Source of the DNA: Nocardia pseudobrasiliensis NBRC 108224
Lineage (GTDB): Bacteria; Actinomycetota; Actinomycetes; Mycobacteriales; Mycobacteriaceae
Assembly (NCBI RefSeq): GCF_001613105.1
Contig: NZ_BDBS01000015.1
Location: 1 to 64,000, forward strand
Reading direction: 5' to 3'
DNA length: 64,000 bases
Part shown: positions 1-10,315 of the stretch, one piece after another
How positions within the stretch are numbered: position 1 is the stretch's first letter
Layout: every line of letters starts with the position of its first letter
Notes under the pieces: model-generated
What the model saw: the letters and a program-made list of their open reading frames with translations, nothing else
What the model was told of the DNA's origin: nothing
Database searches by the model: none
Program-made: the position numbers and the translations under genes

Positions 1-462
1 GGGGGCCACGGCCGCCGGTGCGGGCGGCGGCGATACCGGAGCCGGTGCGGGCGTGGGCGTTTCGATCACGAGGGGCGCGGGCTGCGCGGTGTTCGCGGCG
101 GGAGCGGGCGCGGCGGGTACGGGGGCCGCGGGAGTCGCCGGTTCGATCGGCGGCGTGACGATCGCGGGCCCGCCCGCCAGGGTGCTCAGCGCGTTGTTGG
201 CATTGGCGTGCGCCTGGCCGAGGGCGACGCTCTGCCAGGCCACCGCGCCGATGCTGTCGAGGACATCCTTGCGCGGACTGCCGCTTTCGATCTCGGCCGA
301 CAGCAGCGCCGTCAGCCGTTCGCCGACGCCGAGTTGCGAGGCGAGGAATTCCCGGTGCAGCGCCAGATAGTCGTCGAGCGCGCCGGAACCCGGCGACCGG
401 CCGGAACCGTTGGCGGAATTGCCGTTGGACAGGCCATTGGTCGAAGCAAGCGTGGTGGTCAT
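1..462 (-). CDS. N-terminal part of a protein downstream of a KS-AT polyketide synthase (partial)
   Basis: The frame opens with the ATG at 462 and stays open for 154 codons to the window edge, so only the N-terminus is visible. Residues 2-30 are rich in Thr, Ser, Asn and Gly. Residues about 31-100 look helical (a stretch beginning LDDYLALHREFL), and from about 103 the chain is a Pro/Ala-rich linker. A helical segment followed by a Pro/Ala linker is common at the front of megasynthase subunits. It starts 43 nt after the KS-AT stop on the same strand, so co-transcription is likely. By inference it is the partner subunit carrying the ACP and reductive domains the KS-AT protein lacks. No catalytic motif is visible, so function is not proven. 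Confidence 0.6.
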   Translation of the reverse strand, partial: MTTTLASTNGLSNGNSANGSGRSPGSGALDDYLALHREFLASQLGVGERLTALLSAEIESGSPRKDVLDSIGAVAWQSVALGQAHANANNALSTLAGGPAIVTPPIEPATPAAPVPAAPAPAANTAQPAPLVIETPTPAPAPVSPPPAPAAVAP

Positions 463-505
463 ATCGTTTCCATTCGTGTATTACGGTGGGGGATGGGAGA
501 TTCCG

Positions 506-3406
506 TCAGGCAGCCGGAGACGGGACGGGGATCGTGGATTGAATGTTCAGCAGGGCGGCGGGCTCGGCCGCCGGTGATCCATTGGCCGCCACCACGCTCG
601 CGCGATAGCCGTTGTGCAGCAGCCGGTTGTGTTCCTCGACCCGTTTCGGCGGAATGTAATTCGCGCCGTTCAGCGGAATCCGCATCCGCCCGGCCTGCTG
701 CTCGGGCGGCAGCGGCGCGGTGTAGCGGTTGATTCCGGTCAGGGGCATACCCAGCACGAGCAGCCGCGCCGCCAATTGTTTGATCGCCCGGTCGGAATCG
801 GAGCCGCGGCCGCCGTCGGCGCTGAGCACCACGACATCGTCGCGATCGGCCAGGATCTTGCGAACCAGACCGGAAAGCACCGTGCCCGGACCGAATTCGA
901 CGAAGACGCGGAAGCCGTGGTCGTACATCTGCGCGATGCGCGCGGAGAAATACACCGTCGACATGAGTTGCTGCACCAGGCTCTCCCGGTTCGCGACCAC
1001 ATCCGGCCCGTACTGAGCGGTGGCCATATCGGGATACACCGGAATACTCGGCTCCCGGATCTCCACCTCGGCCACCGCGCGCCGGAAGGACTCGACCGCG
1101 TGCGCGACATAGGGCGTGTGGAAGGCCGTGGCAACCGACAGTTCCCGGGTCGTGATACCGACCGCGGCGCAGGACGCGGCGAAGGCCGATACCGCGGCCG
1201 AACCGCCGCCCAGCACCACCTGATCCGGGGCGTTGATATTGCATAAGTACACATCCGGATGTCCGGCCAGCAGTTCGCGCACCCGATCGATACCGCAGGC
1301 CACGGCGACCATCGCGCCCGGATCGGCACTATCGGCCGGGCGGGCGGCCATCGCGGCCCCGCGCTCCCAGGCCAGACGGCGGAATTCGGCATCGGTCAGA
1401 CTGCCCGCCGCCCACAGCGCGGTGAGTTCGCCGAAACTGTGTCCCATCGCGCCGTCGGCCCGGAAGCCGAGTTCGGTCAGATATTTGAACTGTCCGGCCG
1501 ACAGCGCGCCGATCGCCGGTTGCGCGTATTCGGTGCGCCGCAGCGCCGCGTCCTGTTCGGCCCGCTGCGCGGCGTCGAAGGCGGGTGGCGGGAAGACCAC
1601 CGCGCCGAGCGCCTCGGAACCCGCGAAATCCAGTGCCGCCGTGTCGAATTCGAGCCGCAGCGGCGGCAATGCCATCACCGCCCGCGCACCCATATCGGGG
1701 TACTGGCTGCCCTGTCCGGCGAACAGCGCCGCGACCTTGCCCCCGCGAAGGGCACGACCGCGGTAGAAGATCGCGCGGTCGACGGTGAATTCGACAGCCG
1801 CGGTATCGGCCCGCAGACGCTCGACGGCCTTGGCCACCAGTGCGGCCAACTCGTCCGGGGTCGAGGCGACAATCGCCAATCGTGCGTGATCGTCGGGGAC
1901 CGCCTCGGCCGGATCACCGCCGCCGACACCGGATTCGAGCTGTCGCACCAGTTCGGCGGCGGTGGCCGCATGCCAGACGTACACGGCCGATACCGCATGC
2001 GACACCGGCACGGTCGCGCCGTCGTATTCCTCGAGCACGCAGTGGAAGTTGGTACCGCCGAATCCGAAGGCCGAGACCGCCGCGCGCCGCCGCGTCCGGT
2101 TCGGATCGAGGATCCACGGCCGGGCGGCGGTATTCACGTAGAACGGCGACCCGTCGAAACTCCCGTGCGGCCGATCGACATTGATGGTCGGCGGCAGCAC
2201 CCGCTCGTGCAGCGCGAGGACGGCCTTGATCATCCCCGCCACACCGGCGGCTGCTTTCGTATGCCCGATCTGCGATTTCACCGATCCGAGCGCCACCGCA
2301 CGCGGTCCGGATCCGGCCGCCTCGAATACCTCGCGCAGCGCGGACACCTCGATGGCATCGCCGACCGAGGTTCCGGTGCCGTGACATTCGACCAGACCGA
2401 CCTGATCGGCGTCGAAACCCGCCTCGGCATAGGCGCGATGCAATGCGTTGACCTGACCCTCGCGGCGCGGGGCATAAATACTCTTGAAACGTCCATCGCT
2501 CGACGAACCGATGGCGCGAAGAACGGCATAGATCCTATTTCCGTCACGTTCGGCATCGTCGAGACGCTTCAATGCCAGCATCCCGATTCCCTCACCGCTC
2601 AGCGTGCCGTCCGCCGATTCGTCGAACGGCCGCACCCGGCCCTCCCGCGAGAATGCGGGCGTCTTGGAGAAGCACAGATAGTTGAAGATCGTATTCTTGA
2701 ACTCGGCGCCGCCGGTGAGCATGAAATCGGCCCGACCCGAAAGCAGTTCGTCGACCGCGAGCCGCACCGCCGTGAGCGAACTCGCACACGCCGAATCCAC
2801 CACGAAGTTCGTACCGCCGAGATCGAACCGGTTCGCGATCCGACCGGCGATCACATTGCCGAGCGCGCCGGGGAACGAGTTCTCCTCCCAGGGCGCGAAC
2901 GCGGAGCTGTACTTCGCGACGATCTCCGCGGCGTCGCGCTCGGAGAGTCCGCAGGCCAGGACCGCCTCGCGGATCTGCGGGGTGACCAACCGGGCGTTGA
3001 AACCCTCGGAGATCGCGGCGCCGCCGATGGTGCCGAGGACCACGCCCGCCCGGCTGGCGTCGTACCAGTCCGAATCGAACGCGCCCGCGTCGAGGAAGGT
3101 CTGCTTGGCCACCGTGAGACTGAGCAGCTGCACGGTGTCGGTGACCTCGAGCACCGTGGGCGGTATGCCGAATTCCATCGGATCGAAATCGATCGTCGGG
3201 ACGAATCCGCCTACCTTGCAATAGGTTTTGTCGGGCGCCTTGGGGTCGGGATCGTAGTGATCCCCGATCCGCCAATGACTTTCCGGCACGGACTCGATGC
3301 AGTCCCGTGCCGCCACGATGTTCGACCAGAATTCCCGCACATTCCGGGCCTGGGGGAACAAACCGCCCAAACCCACTACCGCGACAGGTTGCGTTTCCGC
3401 TGCCAT
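506..3406 (-). CDS. Type I polyketide synthase subunit, ketosynthase-acyltransferase
   Basis: 966 residues. The ketosynthase spans about residues 5-460, with catalytic Cys207 (DSACASS) and His342 (ECHGTGT) and His382 (IGHTKAAAG) all present. An acyltransferase follows at about 555-850: GQGSQ at 564-568, nucleophile Ser657 in GHSFGE, and His764 in TAFHTP, which looks more like malonyl- than methylmalonyl-specific enzymes. The last 100 residues are a Pro/Ala-rich tail. No ACP, ketoreductase or dehydratase is present, so the protein must work with other subunits; the gene starting 43 nt downstream is the obvious candidate. The KS looks nearer to PUFA-type or iterative synthases than to modular macrolide enzymes, which is only an impression. 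AAGGAG lies 5 nt before the ATG. The product is unknown. Confidence 0.9.
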   Translation of the reverse strand: MAAETQPVAVVGLGGLFPQARNVREFWSNIVAARDCIESVPESHWRIGDHYDPDPKAPDKTYCKVGGFVPTIDFDPMEFGIPPTVLEVTDTVQLLSLTVAKQTFLDAGAFDSDWYDASRAGVVLGTIGGAAISEGFNARLVTPQIREAVLACGLSERDAAEIVAKYSSAFAPWEENSFPGALGNVIAGRIANRFDLGGTNFVVDSACASSLTAVRLAVDELLSGRADFMLTGGAEFKNTIFNYLCFSKTPAFSREGRVRPFDESADGTLSGEGIGMLALKRLDDAERDGNRIYAVLRAIGSSSDGRFKSIYAPRREGQVNALHRAYAEAGFDADQVGLVECHGTGTSVGDAIEVSALREVFEAAGSGPRAVALGSVKSQIGHTKAAAGVAGMIKAVLALHERVLPPTINVDRPHGSFDGSPFYVNTAARPWILDPNRTRRRAAVSAFGFGGTNFHCVLEEYDGATVPVSHAVSAVYVWHAATAAELVRQLESGVGGGDPAEAVPDDHARLAIVASTPDELAALVAKAVERLRADTAAVEFTVDRAIFYRGRALRGGKVAALFAGQGSQYPDMGARAVMALPPLRLEFDTAALDFAGSEALGAVVFPPPAFDAAQRAEQDAALRRTEYAQPAIGALSAGQFKYLTELGFRADGAMGHSFGELTALWAAGSLTDAEFRRLAWERGAAMAARPADSADPGAMVAVACGIDRVRELLAGHPDVYLCNINAPDQVVLGGGSAAVSAFAASCAAVGITTRELSVATAFHTPYVAHAVESFRRAVAEVEIREPSIPVYPDMATAQYGPDVVANRESLVQQLMSTVYFSARIAQMYDHGFRVFVEFGPGTVLSGLVRKILADRDDVVVLSADGGRGSDSDRAIKQLAARLLVLGMPLTGINRYTAPLPPEQQAGRMRIPLNGANYIPPKRVEEHNRLLHNGYRASVVAANGSPAAEPAALLNIQSTIPVPSPAA

Positions 3407-3820
3407 CTTCGCTCCTTCGAGATTTGCACTGTGCCGGACGATCGAGGGCCGCAGCTCGGAGGCGTAGATGGCGTGATTCGATCGGTACGGTTACCGGAGA
3501 CTTTGGCTTCGATGCCAATGATCGATCTGAAGATGTGTGGCCAATCTACAACAGAAATTTCCAAACGGAAGTTGTGATGTGGATTACGCATCAATACGAA
3601 ATCCCTACGGAATCCATACGAATTCTTGACACCTGGAGGGCTTTTCGTGGTCACACAGTCCCCCTACCAGGCAGTACACCAAATGAACGGTCGGATTTTC
3701 AGTCCACTGAACAGGCCGGACCGGAATGTAAATTCATCGATAATCGGCACCAATTGGACATCCGACCGATCGGCTCGACGTTCATTTCCCGCCAGCCCGG
3801 CCCGCCTAGACTGAGCACCC
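3407..3820. other. Gene-free control region between the PKS and SDR genes
   Basis: 414 bases with clearly lower GC than the flanks, lying between divergent genes. It holds a cluster of phased TACG direct repeats (3585-3627), a TTGACA hexamer at 3626-3631, and a nested dyad around 3550-3576 (ACAAC/GTTGT outside, TTCC/GGAA inside). A TAGACT hexamer at 3807-3812 lies 8 nt before the SDR start. Short frames in it have no coding character. It most likely carries the promoters and operators of both genes. Confidence 0.6.
3585..3627. repeat. Four phased direct repeats beginning TACG
   Basis: Units begin at 3585, 3595, 3606 and 3617. The last three are exactly 11 bp apart and fit TACGRAWTC (TACGAAATC, TACGGAATC, TACGAATTC); the first (TACGCATCA) is diverged and 10 bp away. 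Spacing of one helical turn is typical of binding sites for OmpR-type regulators, including SARP activators of secondary metabolism genes. The array lies about 180 bp upstream of the KS-AT start. No SARP gene is visible in the window, so the assignment is an inference. Confidence 0.5.
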
Positions 3821-4618
3821 ATGAGCGACCGAAACGTCCTGATCACCGGCGCGTCCTCCGGCATCGGCGCCGCGACCGCCGCGGCCTTGGCCGCCCGCGG
3901 CTTCCGCGTCATCGGCACCAGCCGCAAACCCGAGACCATCGCCGCGGACGCGCGGGTGCCGGGCGTGGAATACCGGGCGCTGGACATGAGCGATCCCGCG
4001 GCGATCGAAACGTTCGCGACCGAACTCGGCGAGATCGATATTCTGATCAACAATGCCGGGGAGAGCCAGGCCGGGGCGCTCGAGGAGATGCCGATCGATG
4101 CGATCGAAAGGCTGTTCCAGGTCAATGTCTTCGGCCCGGTGCGGCTCGCGCAGCTGCTGCTGCCCGGTATGCGGGCCCGCGGACGCGGCCATATCGTGAT
4201 GGTCGGTTCCATGCTGGCCAGCTTCCCGGTGGCCTACCGATCCTCCTATGTGGCAACGAAAGCCGCGATCAAGGGCTTCGCCGAATCCCTGCGCCGCGAG
4301 GTGTCCCCGTTCGGGATCGAGGTCACCACAATCGAACCCGGCTCCATCAATACCGGCATCACCACCCGGCGCTATGTCTACAGCGACGAGAACTCCCCCT
4401 ACAAGGCGGAATTGGATGCGGTGCTCGCGGCGTTGAAGCATAAGGAGGCCGCGGGAATCTCGGCCGAGAAGGTGGCCCGCACCCTCATCCGGGTGATCGA
4501 CTCGCCCCGATCCTTCGTCGCCGTCGGCAGCCGCGCCCCGCTGGCGTTCGCGCTGCGACGGTTGCTGCCCAGAACCATGATGGAGAAGATCACGGCCGCC
4601 CAGCTCGGCCTGAAATAG
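3821..4618 (+). CDS. Short-chain dehydrogenase/reductase
   Basis: 265 residues with a classical SDR fold. The cofactor motif TGASSGIG is at 9-16, NNAG at 77-80, and the catalytic Ser130, Tyr143 and Lys147 (YVATK) are all present. It probably oxidises or reduces a hydroxyl or keto group using NAD(P)H; the TSRKP sequence after beta-2 suggests NADP preference. Substrate cannot be read from sequence. Its position next to steroid genes and opposite a PKS leaves both as possible contexts. TAGACT at 3807-3812 lies 8 nt before the ATG and no Shine-Dalgarno sequence is seen, suggesting a leaderless message. It is followed closely by the Cupin_5 gene. Confidence 0.88.
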   Translation: MSDRNVLITGASSGIGAATAAALAARGFRVIGTSRKPETIAADARVPGVEYRALDMSDPAAIETFATELGEIDILINNAGESQAGALEEMPIDAIERLFQVNVFGPVRLAQLLLPGMRARGRGHIVMVGSMLASFPVAYRSSYVATKAAIKGFAESLRREVSPFGIEVTTIEPGSINTGITTRRYVYSDENSPYKAELDAVLAALKHKEAAGISAEKVARTLIRVIDSPRSFVAVGSRAPLAFALRRLLPRTMMEKITAAQLGLK

Positions 4619-4641
4619 TGCGACAACCCCGAGGAGATCCC

Positions 4642-5049
4642 ATGTCCGACCGGCCGGCACTCGCGGCGGCGCTCGATCTGCAACCGCATCCGGAAGGCGG
4701 CTGGTTTCGCGAAACCTGGCGCAGTTCTGTCGAATTCGAACCGCAGGGCTACAGCGGGCCTCGCTCGTCCGCGACCGCGATCCACTTCCTGCTGATGCCG
4801 GGTGAGAAGTCCGCGCCGCATACCGTCGCCTCCGACGAGCTGTGGCTGTGGCACCGGGGCGGCCCGCTGGCCCTGAACATCGGCGGCCAGGAGATCGTCC
4901 TGGGCCCCGACGTGGAACACGGTCAGCTGCTGCAGGCGGTCGTCCCCGGCGGAGTGAGCCAGTGGGCCCACCCGGCCACCGACGAGTACGTCCTGGTCAG
5001 CTGTATCGTCTCACCGGGCTTCGACTTCGCCGACTTCCGGATGGACTGA
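4642..5049 (+). CDS. Cupin_5 (DUF985) family protein
   Basis: 135 residues. The sequence has the family hallmarks: HPEGGWFRETW near the N-terminus, AIHFLL followed by a histidine (PHTVASDELW), and a C-terminal VSCIVSPGFDFADF. Cupin_5 proteins are single-domain beta-barrels of uncertain function; some have been linked to sugar or acyl compounds. The ATG at 4642 has GAGGAG at 4631-4636. A GTG at 4618 that overlaps the SDR stop is an alternative start. The 3' end overlaps the convergent four-cysteine gene by 39 bp. Confidence 0.82.
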   Translation: MSDRPALAAALDLQPHPEGGWFRETWRSSVEFEPQGYSGPRSSATAIHFLLMPGEKSAPHTVASDELWLWHRGGPLALNIGGQEIVLGPDVEHGQLLQAVVPGGVSQWAHPATDEYVLVSCIVSPGFDFADFRMD

Positions 5050-5382
5050 GGCGGATTCGCCTCGATCGTCGACGGTGAGCATGCCCTCGCTCACCGCGTG
5101 ATCGATGGTCCGTTCGAGATTCGGACAGGATTCCGGGCGGCCGGGGCCGCCGCCCAGTTCCTTGAATATCGGGCAGTGGACGGCCGGATCGACCGTCCAC
5201 TGCACCGACTGCTGATGTGAGCTGGCCTTGCGCACCAGTACCCCGGTGCCGCAGGTGGCGCAGGAGAGCGGGGTCATCCCGTCCTCGAGATAGCGCCGCT
5301 TGTCGACGACCGTCTGGGCGCGCACCTGCGCTAGCCGATCCGGACGATCCGCGAAATCCGGTGCCTTCGCCCATTTGGTCAT
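5011..5382 (-). CDS. Small four-cysteine protein translationally coupled to KshA
   Basis: 123 residues of unknown function. It has a CxxC pair (Cys41, Cys44) and two more cysteines each followed by proline (Cys70-Pro, Cys86-Pro), a spacing that could bind zinc or an Fe-S cluster. The rest is polar with no membrane segment. Its ATG overlaps the kshA stop as TGATG, so translation is coupled to the oxygenase. That suggests a role tied to KshA, for example metal loading or electron transfer, but this is inference. It is too small to be the KshB reductase, which carries flavin and plant-type ferredoxin domains. The last 39 bp overlap the convergent Cupin_5 gene. Confidence 0.75.
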   Translation of the reverse strand: MTKWAKAPDFADRPDRLAQVRAQTVVDKRRYLEDGMTPLSCATCGTGVLVRKASSHQQSVQWTVDPAVHCPIFKELGGGPGRPESCPNLERTIDHAVSEGMLTVDDRGESASVHPEVGEVEAR

Positions 5383-6578
5383 CAGGCGTTCGCCTCCTGC
5401 GCGGCGTCCTGCTCCCGCTTGCGTCGCAGATTCTCCGCGACCTCGGCCTCCCACGCCTCGTTGGCCTTGGTGGTGTCGACCTCGAATTCGAAGCGCTGCA
5501 CCGACTTCGGATCCACCTCGGCGACGTCGACGTAGAACTGGTCGTACCAGCGCCGCAGCTGATAGACCGGGCCGTCCTCCTCGCACAGCAGCGGATTGTC
5601 GATCTTGGACTTGTGCTTCCAGATCTCCACATCCTGCAGGAAGCCGACGCTGATGCCCTCGGTCATCTTGGCCGCCAACTTCTTCGACGCCTCGTCGTCG
5701 ATGCCCTTGGGCTTCTCCAGCGAGATGCCCCACTGCAGCACGAACGAATCCTGGGTCACCGGGTAGTGGCAGTTGATCAGGGCGCTCTTGACCTCGAATC
5801 CGCCGTAATAATTGTGCAGCGGGTTGATCATGTAGGAGGGCCCGTAGTACGCGGCGACCGACTTCAGCAGCGTCTCACCGTATTGCGTGCCCATGCCGAC
5901 ATCGGGCCGGTTCTTCGTCTCCAGGTACTGGGTGGCGATATGGCCCTCGAAGACGTTCTTGAAGTACGTCGGATACGCGAAGTGGATGTAGAAGAAGTGC
6001 GCCATATCGACCACGTTGTCGATGATCTCGCGGCAGTTGGCGCCCTCGATCAGCATCGAGTTCCAGGTCCACTCGGTCCAGCCGGGATTGAGTTCCTCGG
6101 TGTTGTTGCCGTCCGCGTCGGTGTAGGCGCCCTCGATGTAGGGGATGGTCACATCCTCCGGCGGCGGGTTGCCCTCGTGGTCGTGCCAGACGAACAGCTG
6201 ACCGTTGCGCTCCAACGTGGCCCAGGACCGGGTGCGCGCCAGCGGCGGCACGCGACGGGCGTAGGGAATCGAGGTGCAGCGGCCGTTGCCACCCCAGCGC
6301 CAGTCATGGAACGGACAGGCGACCGAATCGCCCTTGATCTCGCCCATGCTCAGATCGCCGCCGAGGTGCCGGCAGTAGGCATCGAGCACTTTGAGCTGGC
6401 CCCCACTGTCGGCCCATACGACCAGCTTGGTACCGAACGCCTGTACGGCGTGCGGCTTGCCGTCCCGGAACGCGGCGGCCAGGCCCAGGCAATGCCAGCC
6501 CCGCGCGTACCGCGTCGGCGTGGCCCCGACATCGATCTCCCGGACCTTCCCGCCACGCGCAGGTGCGGTTTCCGCCAT
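5382..6578 (-). CDS. kshA: 3-ketosteroid 9-alpha-hydroxylase, oxygenase component
   Basis: 398 residues. A Rieske [2Fe-2S] domain at about 25-135 carries Cys69-x-His71 and Cys88-x2-His91. The C-terminal catalytic domain holds His194, His199 and Asp316, matching the facial triad that binds mononuclear iron in this family, with the bridging DNVVD segment at 187-191. KshA hydroxylates C9 of 4-androstene-3,17-dione or its 1,4-diene; together with KstD this opens ring B. It needs a separate reductase (KshB), not found here. The chosen ATG is preceded by a GGAGG at good spacing. A perfect KstR site at 6602-6615 lies about 25 bp upstream, and hsaA is transcribed divergently. Confidence 0.95.
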   Translation of the reverse strand: MAETAPARGGKVREIDVGATPTRYARGWHCLGLAAAFRDGKPHAVQAFGTKLVVWADSGGQLKVLDAYCRHLGGDLSMGEIKGDSVACPFHDWRWGGNGRCTSIPYARRVPPLARTRSWATLERNGQLFVWHDHEGNPPPEDVTIPYIEGAYTDADGNNTEELNPGWTEWTWNSMLIEGANCREIIDNVVDMAHFFYIHFAYPTYFKNVFEGHIATQYLETKNRPDVGMGTQYGETLLKSVAAYYGPSYMINPLHNYYGGFEVKSALINCHYPVTQDSFVLQWGISLEKPKGIDDEASKKLAAKMTEGISVGFLQDVEIWKHKSKIDNPLLCEEDGPVYQLRRWYDQFYVDVAEVDPKSVQRFEFEVDTTKANEAWEAEVAENLRRKREQDAAQEANA

Positions 6579-6601
6579 TGTGATCCCTCCTCTGGAAGTA
6601 C

Positions 6602-6615
6602 TAGAACACGTTACA
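6602..6615. promoter_or_regulatory. KstR operator at the kshA promoter
   Basis: TAGAACACGTTACA fits every fixed position of the mycobacterial KstR motif TnnAACnnGTTnnA. It lies 24 bp upstream of the kshA start. Confidence 0.85.
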
Positions 6616-6704
6616 AAAAGTTCCGACCTGGCGCCAGCTATTGGCTCTACTACCAGGCAAAGGCCGTTCGGTCCCAACGACCGATACCCGTTCTCGACAG
6701 GAAT

Positions 6705-6718
6705 AGGAACGTGTTCTA
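6705..6718. promoter_or_regulatory. Probable KstR operator at the hsaA promoter
   Basis: AGGAACGTGTTCTA matches TnnAACnnGTTnnA except at the first fixed base (A for T). It lies about 60 bp upstream of hsaA and about 100 bp from the kshA-side site. Confidence 0.72.
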
Positions 6719-6779
6719 GTCTCAGTGTCAGTATGACTAGGTACCCGGTCCGATCGACCAGGCAGGAGCAGCCCCCGAG

Positions 6780-7946
6780 ATGACGACGCGAGAAGTAACG
6801 GAGCGGGTCGATGCGCTGTTGCCGATGCTGCGCGAGCGCGCACAGGAAGCAGAAGATCTGCGCCGCATCCCCGACGAGACGATGAAGGCCCTGCAGGCCA
6901 CCGGCTTCTTCCGGTTGGTGCAGCCGCGCCAGTGGGGCGGCCTCGCGGCCGATCCGGGCGTCTTCTACGACTCGGTTCGCAAGATCGCCAGTGCCTGCGG
7001 TTCGACCGGCTGGGTCGCGGGCATCATCGGCATCCACAACTGGCACATCGCACTGTTCGATCAGAAGGCCCAGGAAGAGGTTTGGGGCGAGGACACCGAG
7101 GTCCGCATCGGATCCTCGTACGCGCCCATGGGCGCGGGCGTGGTGACCGACGACGGCTATCTCGTCAACGGCGCATGGAACTGGTCCTCGGGGTGCGATC
7201 ACGCCGACTGGACCTTCGTCGGCGGCCCGGTGATCAAGGACGGTAAGCCGGTCGACTTCGGCAGCTTCCTGATCCCGCGCTCGGAATACCGCATCGACGA
7301 TGTGTGGAATGTGGTGGGCCTGCGCGGAACCGGATCCAATACGCTGGTGGTGAAGGACGTTTTCGTGCCACGCCACCGGTTCCTGTCCTACAAGACGATG
7401 AACGAGCTGAAATCGCCGGGGCTGGAACAAAATACGGATCCGCTGTACAAGATGCCCTGGGGCACGATCCACCCCACCACCATCTCCTCCCCCATCGTCG
7501 GCATGGCCTACGGCGCGCTGGCGGCGCATATCGAGCACCAGGGCAAGCGCATTCGCGCGGCCTACGCGGGCGAGAAGGCCAAGGACGACCCGTTCGCCAA
7601 GGTGCGCATCGCCGAGGCGGCCAGCGATATCGACGCCGCGTGGCGGCAGCTGGCGGGCAATGTGGCCGACGAGTACGCATATCTGGTGGCGGGCAACGAG
7701 ATTCCGTTCGACCTGCGGGCGCGGGCGCGCCGCGATCAGGTTCGGGCGACCGGACGAGCGATCGCCTCGATCGACCGGCTGTTCGAGAGTTCGGGCGCGA
7801 CCGCGCTCGCCAATGGGACTCCGCTGCAACGGTTCTGGCGCGACGCGCACGCGGGCCGCGTACACGCCGCCAATGACGCCGAGCGGGCCTATGTCATGTA
7901 CGGAACACACGCATTCGGCCTGCCGGTCGGCGACACGATGGTGTAG
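6780..7946 (+). CDS. hsaA: 3-HSA hydroxylase, oxygenase component
   Basis: 388 residues with the acyl-CoA dehydrogenase/group D flavin monooxygenase fold. HsaA uses reduced flavin supplied by HsaB to hydroxylate 3-hydroxy-9,10-seconandrost-1,3,5(10)-triene-9,17-dione (3-HSA) to the catechol 3,4-DHSA. Length and sequence closely follow the M. tuberculosis enzyme (394 residues), and the chain is full length. The ATG follows CAGGAGGAG at a rather long spacing (about 13 nt). It is first in hsaA-hsaD-hsaC-hsaB, with only 3 nt before hsaD. It is divergent from kshA across a region with two KstR-type sites. Confidence 0.95.
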   Translation: MTTREVTERVDALLPMLRERAQEAEDLRRIPDETMKALQATGFFRLVQPRQWGGLAADPGVFYDSVRKIASACGSTGWVAGIIGIHNWHIALFDQKAQEEVWGEDTEVRIGSSYAPMGAGVVTDDGYLVNGAWNWSSGCDHADWTFVGGPVIKDGKPVDFGSFLIPRSEYRIDDVWNVVGLRGTGSNTLVVKDVFVPRHRFLSYKTMNELKSPGLEQNTDPLYKMPWGTIHPTTISSPIVGMAYGALAAHIEHQGKRIRAAYAGEKAKDDPFAKVRIAEAASDIDAAWRQLAGNVADEYAYLVAGNEIPFDLRARARRDQVRATGRAIASIDRLFESSGATALANGTPLQRFWRDAHAGRVHAANDAERAYVMYGTHAFGLPVGDTMV

Positions 7947-9734
<1,788 letters not shown>

Positions 9735-9739
9735 ACGAG

Positions 9740-10315
9740 ATGACGACGGACGGTTTCGCGGAGATCGATCCGCGTCGGTTCCGTAATGTGCTGGGGCAGT
9801 TCTGCACCGGCATCACCGTGATCACCACCCTCGACTCCGAGGGTGGTCCGGTCGGATTCGCCTGTCAGTCGTTCGCCGCGCTCTCACTGGAACCGCCCAT
9901 GGTGCTGTTCTGCCCGACCAAACAATCGCGCACCTGGGCGGCGATCGAGGCGGCCGGGCGGTTCTGCGTGAATGTGCTCGCCGAGGAACAGCGTGAGGTC
10001 TGCGCGCGGTTCGGCTCGCGCGAGCCCGATAAGTTCGCCGAGATCGGCTGGCGCACTTCGGATCTGAAACTTCCACTCCTCGACGACGCACTGGCCACGA
10101 TCCAGTGCACTGTGGCGAGTGTCGTCGACGGCGGCGATCACTACATCGTGATCGGCCGGGTGGCGGCCCTGTCGGAGTCCACGGATTCCGGCAGGCCGCT
10201 GCTGTTCTATCGCGGTCAGTACACCGCCATCGAGCCGGACAAGACCACGCCCGCTCCCTGGCGCGCCGACCTGGAGCATTTCCTCACCACCACGACCCAG
10301 GACACCTGGCTCTAG
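9740..10315 (+). CDS. hsaB: Flavin reductase component of 3-HSA hydroxylase
   Basis: 191 residues, flavin reductase-like (FMN-binding split barrel) family. Family features include FCTGITVIT near residues 20-28 and the ACQSFAALSLEPPMV segment that binds flavin. It reduces flavin with NADH and passes it to HsaA. The chosen ATG lies 5 nt after the hsaC stop. The last 4 bp overlap the end of the convergent flavin monooxygenase gene. Confidence 0.93.
   Translation: MTTDGFAEIDPRRFRNVLGQFCTGITVITTLDSEGGPVGFACQSFAALSLEPPMVLFCPTKQSRTWAAIEAAGRFCVNVLAEEQREVCARFGSREPDKFAEIGWRTSDLKLPLLDDALATIQCTVASVVDGGDHYIVIGRVAALSESTDSGRPLLFYRGQYTAIEPDKTTPAPWRADLEHFLTTTTQDTWL

Noticed and set aside
1259..3577. Long open frame antisense to the KS-AT gene
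   Set aside because: High-GC bias opens the opposite strand of real genes. It has no recognisable domain, while the minus strand has intact KS and AT motifs.
3626..3814. Small gene of 62 codons in the PKS-SDR intergenic region
   Set aside because: Low-GC, non-coding-looking codon use, no family similarity, and it lies over promoter features.
10312..10315. Overlap of hsaB with the monooxygenase gene as a sign of assembly error
   Set aside because: A 4-bp convergent overlap of stops is common in compact genomes, and both C-termini look complete.
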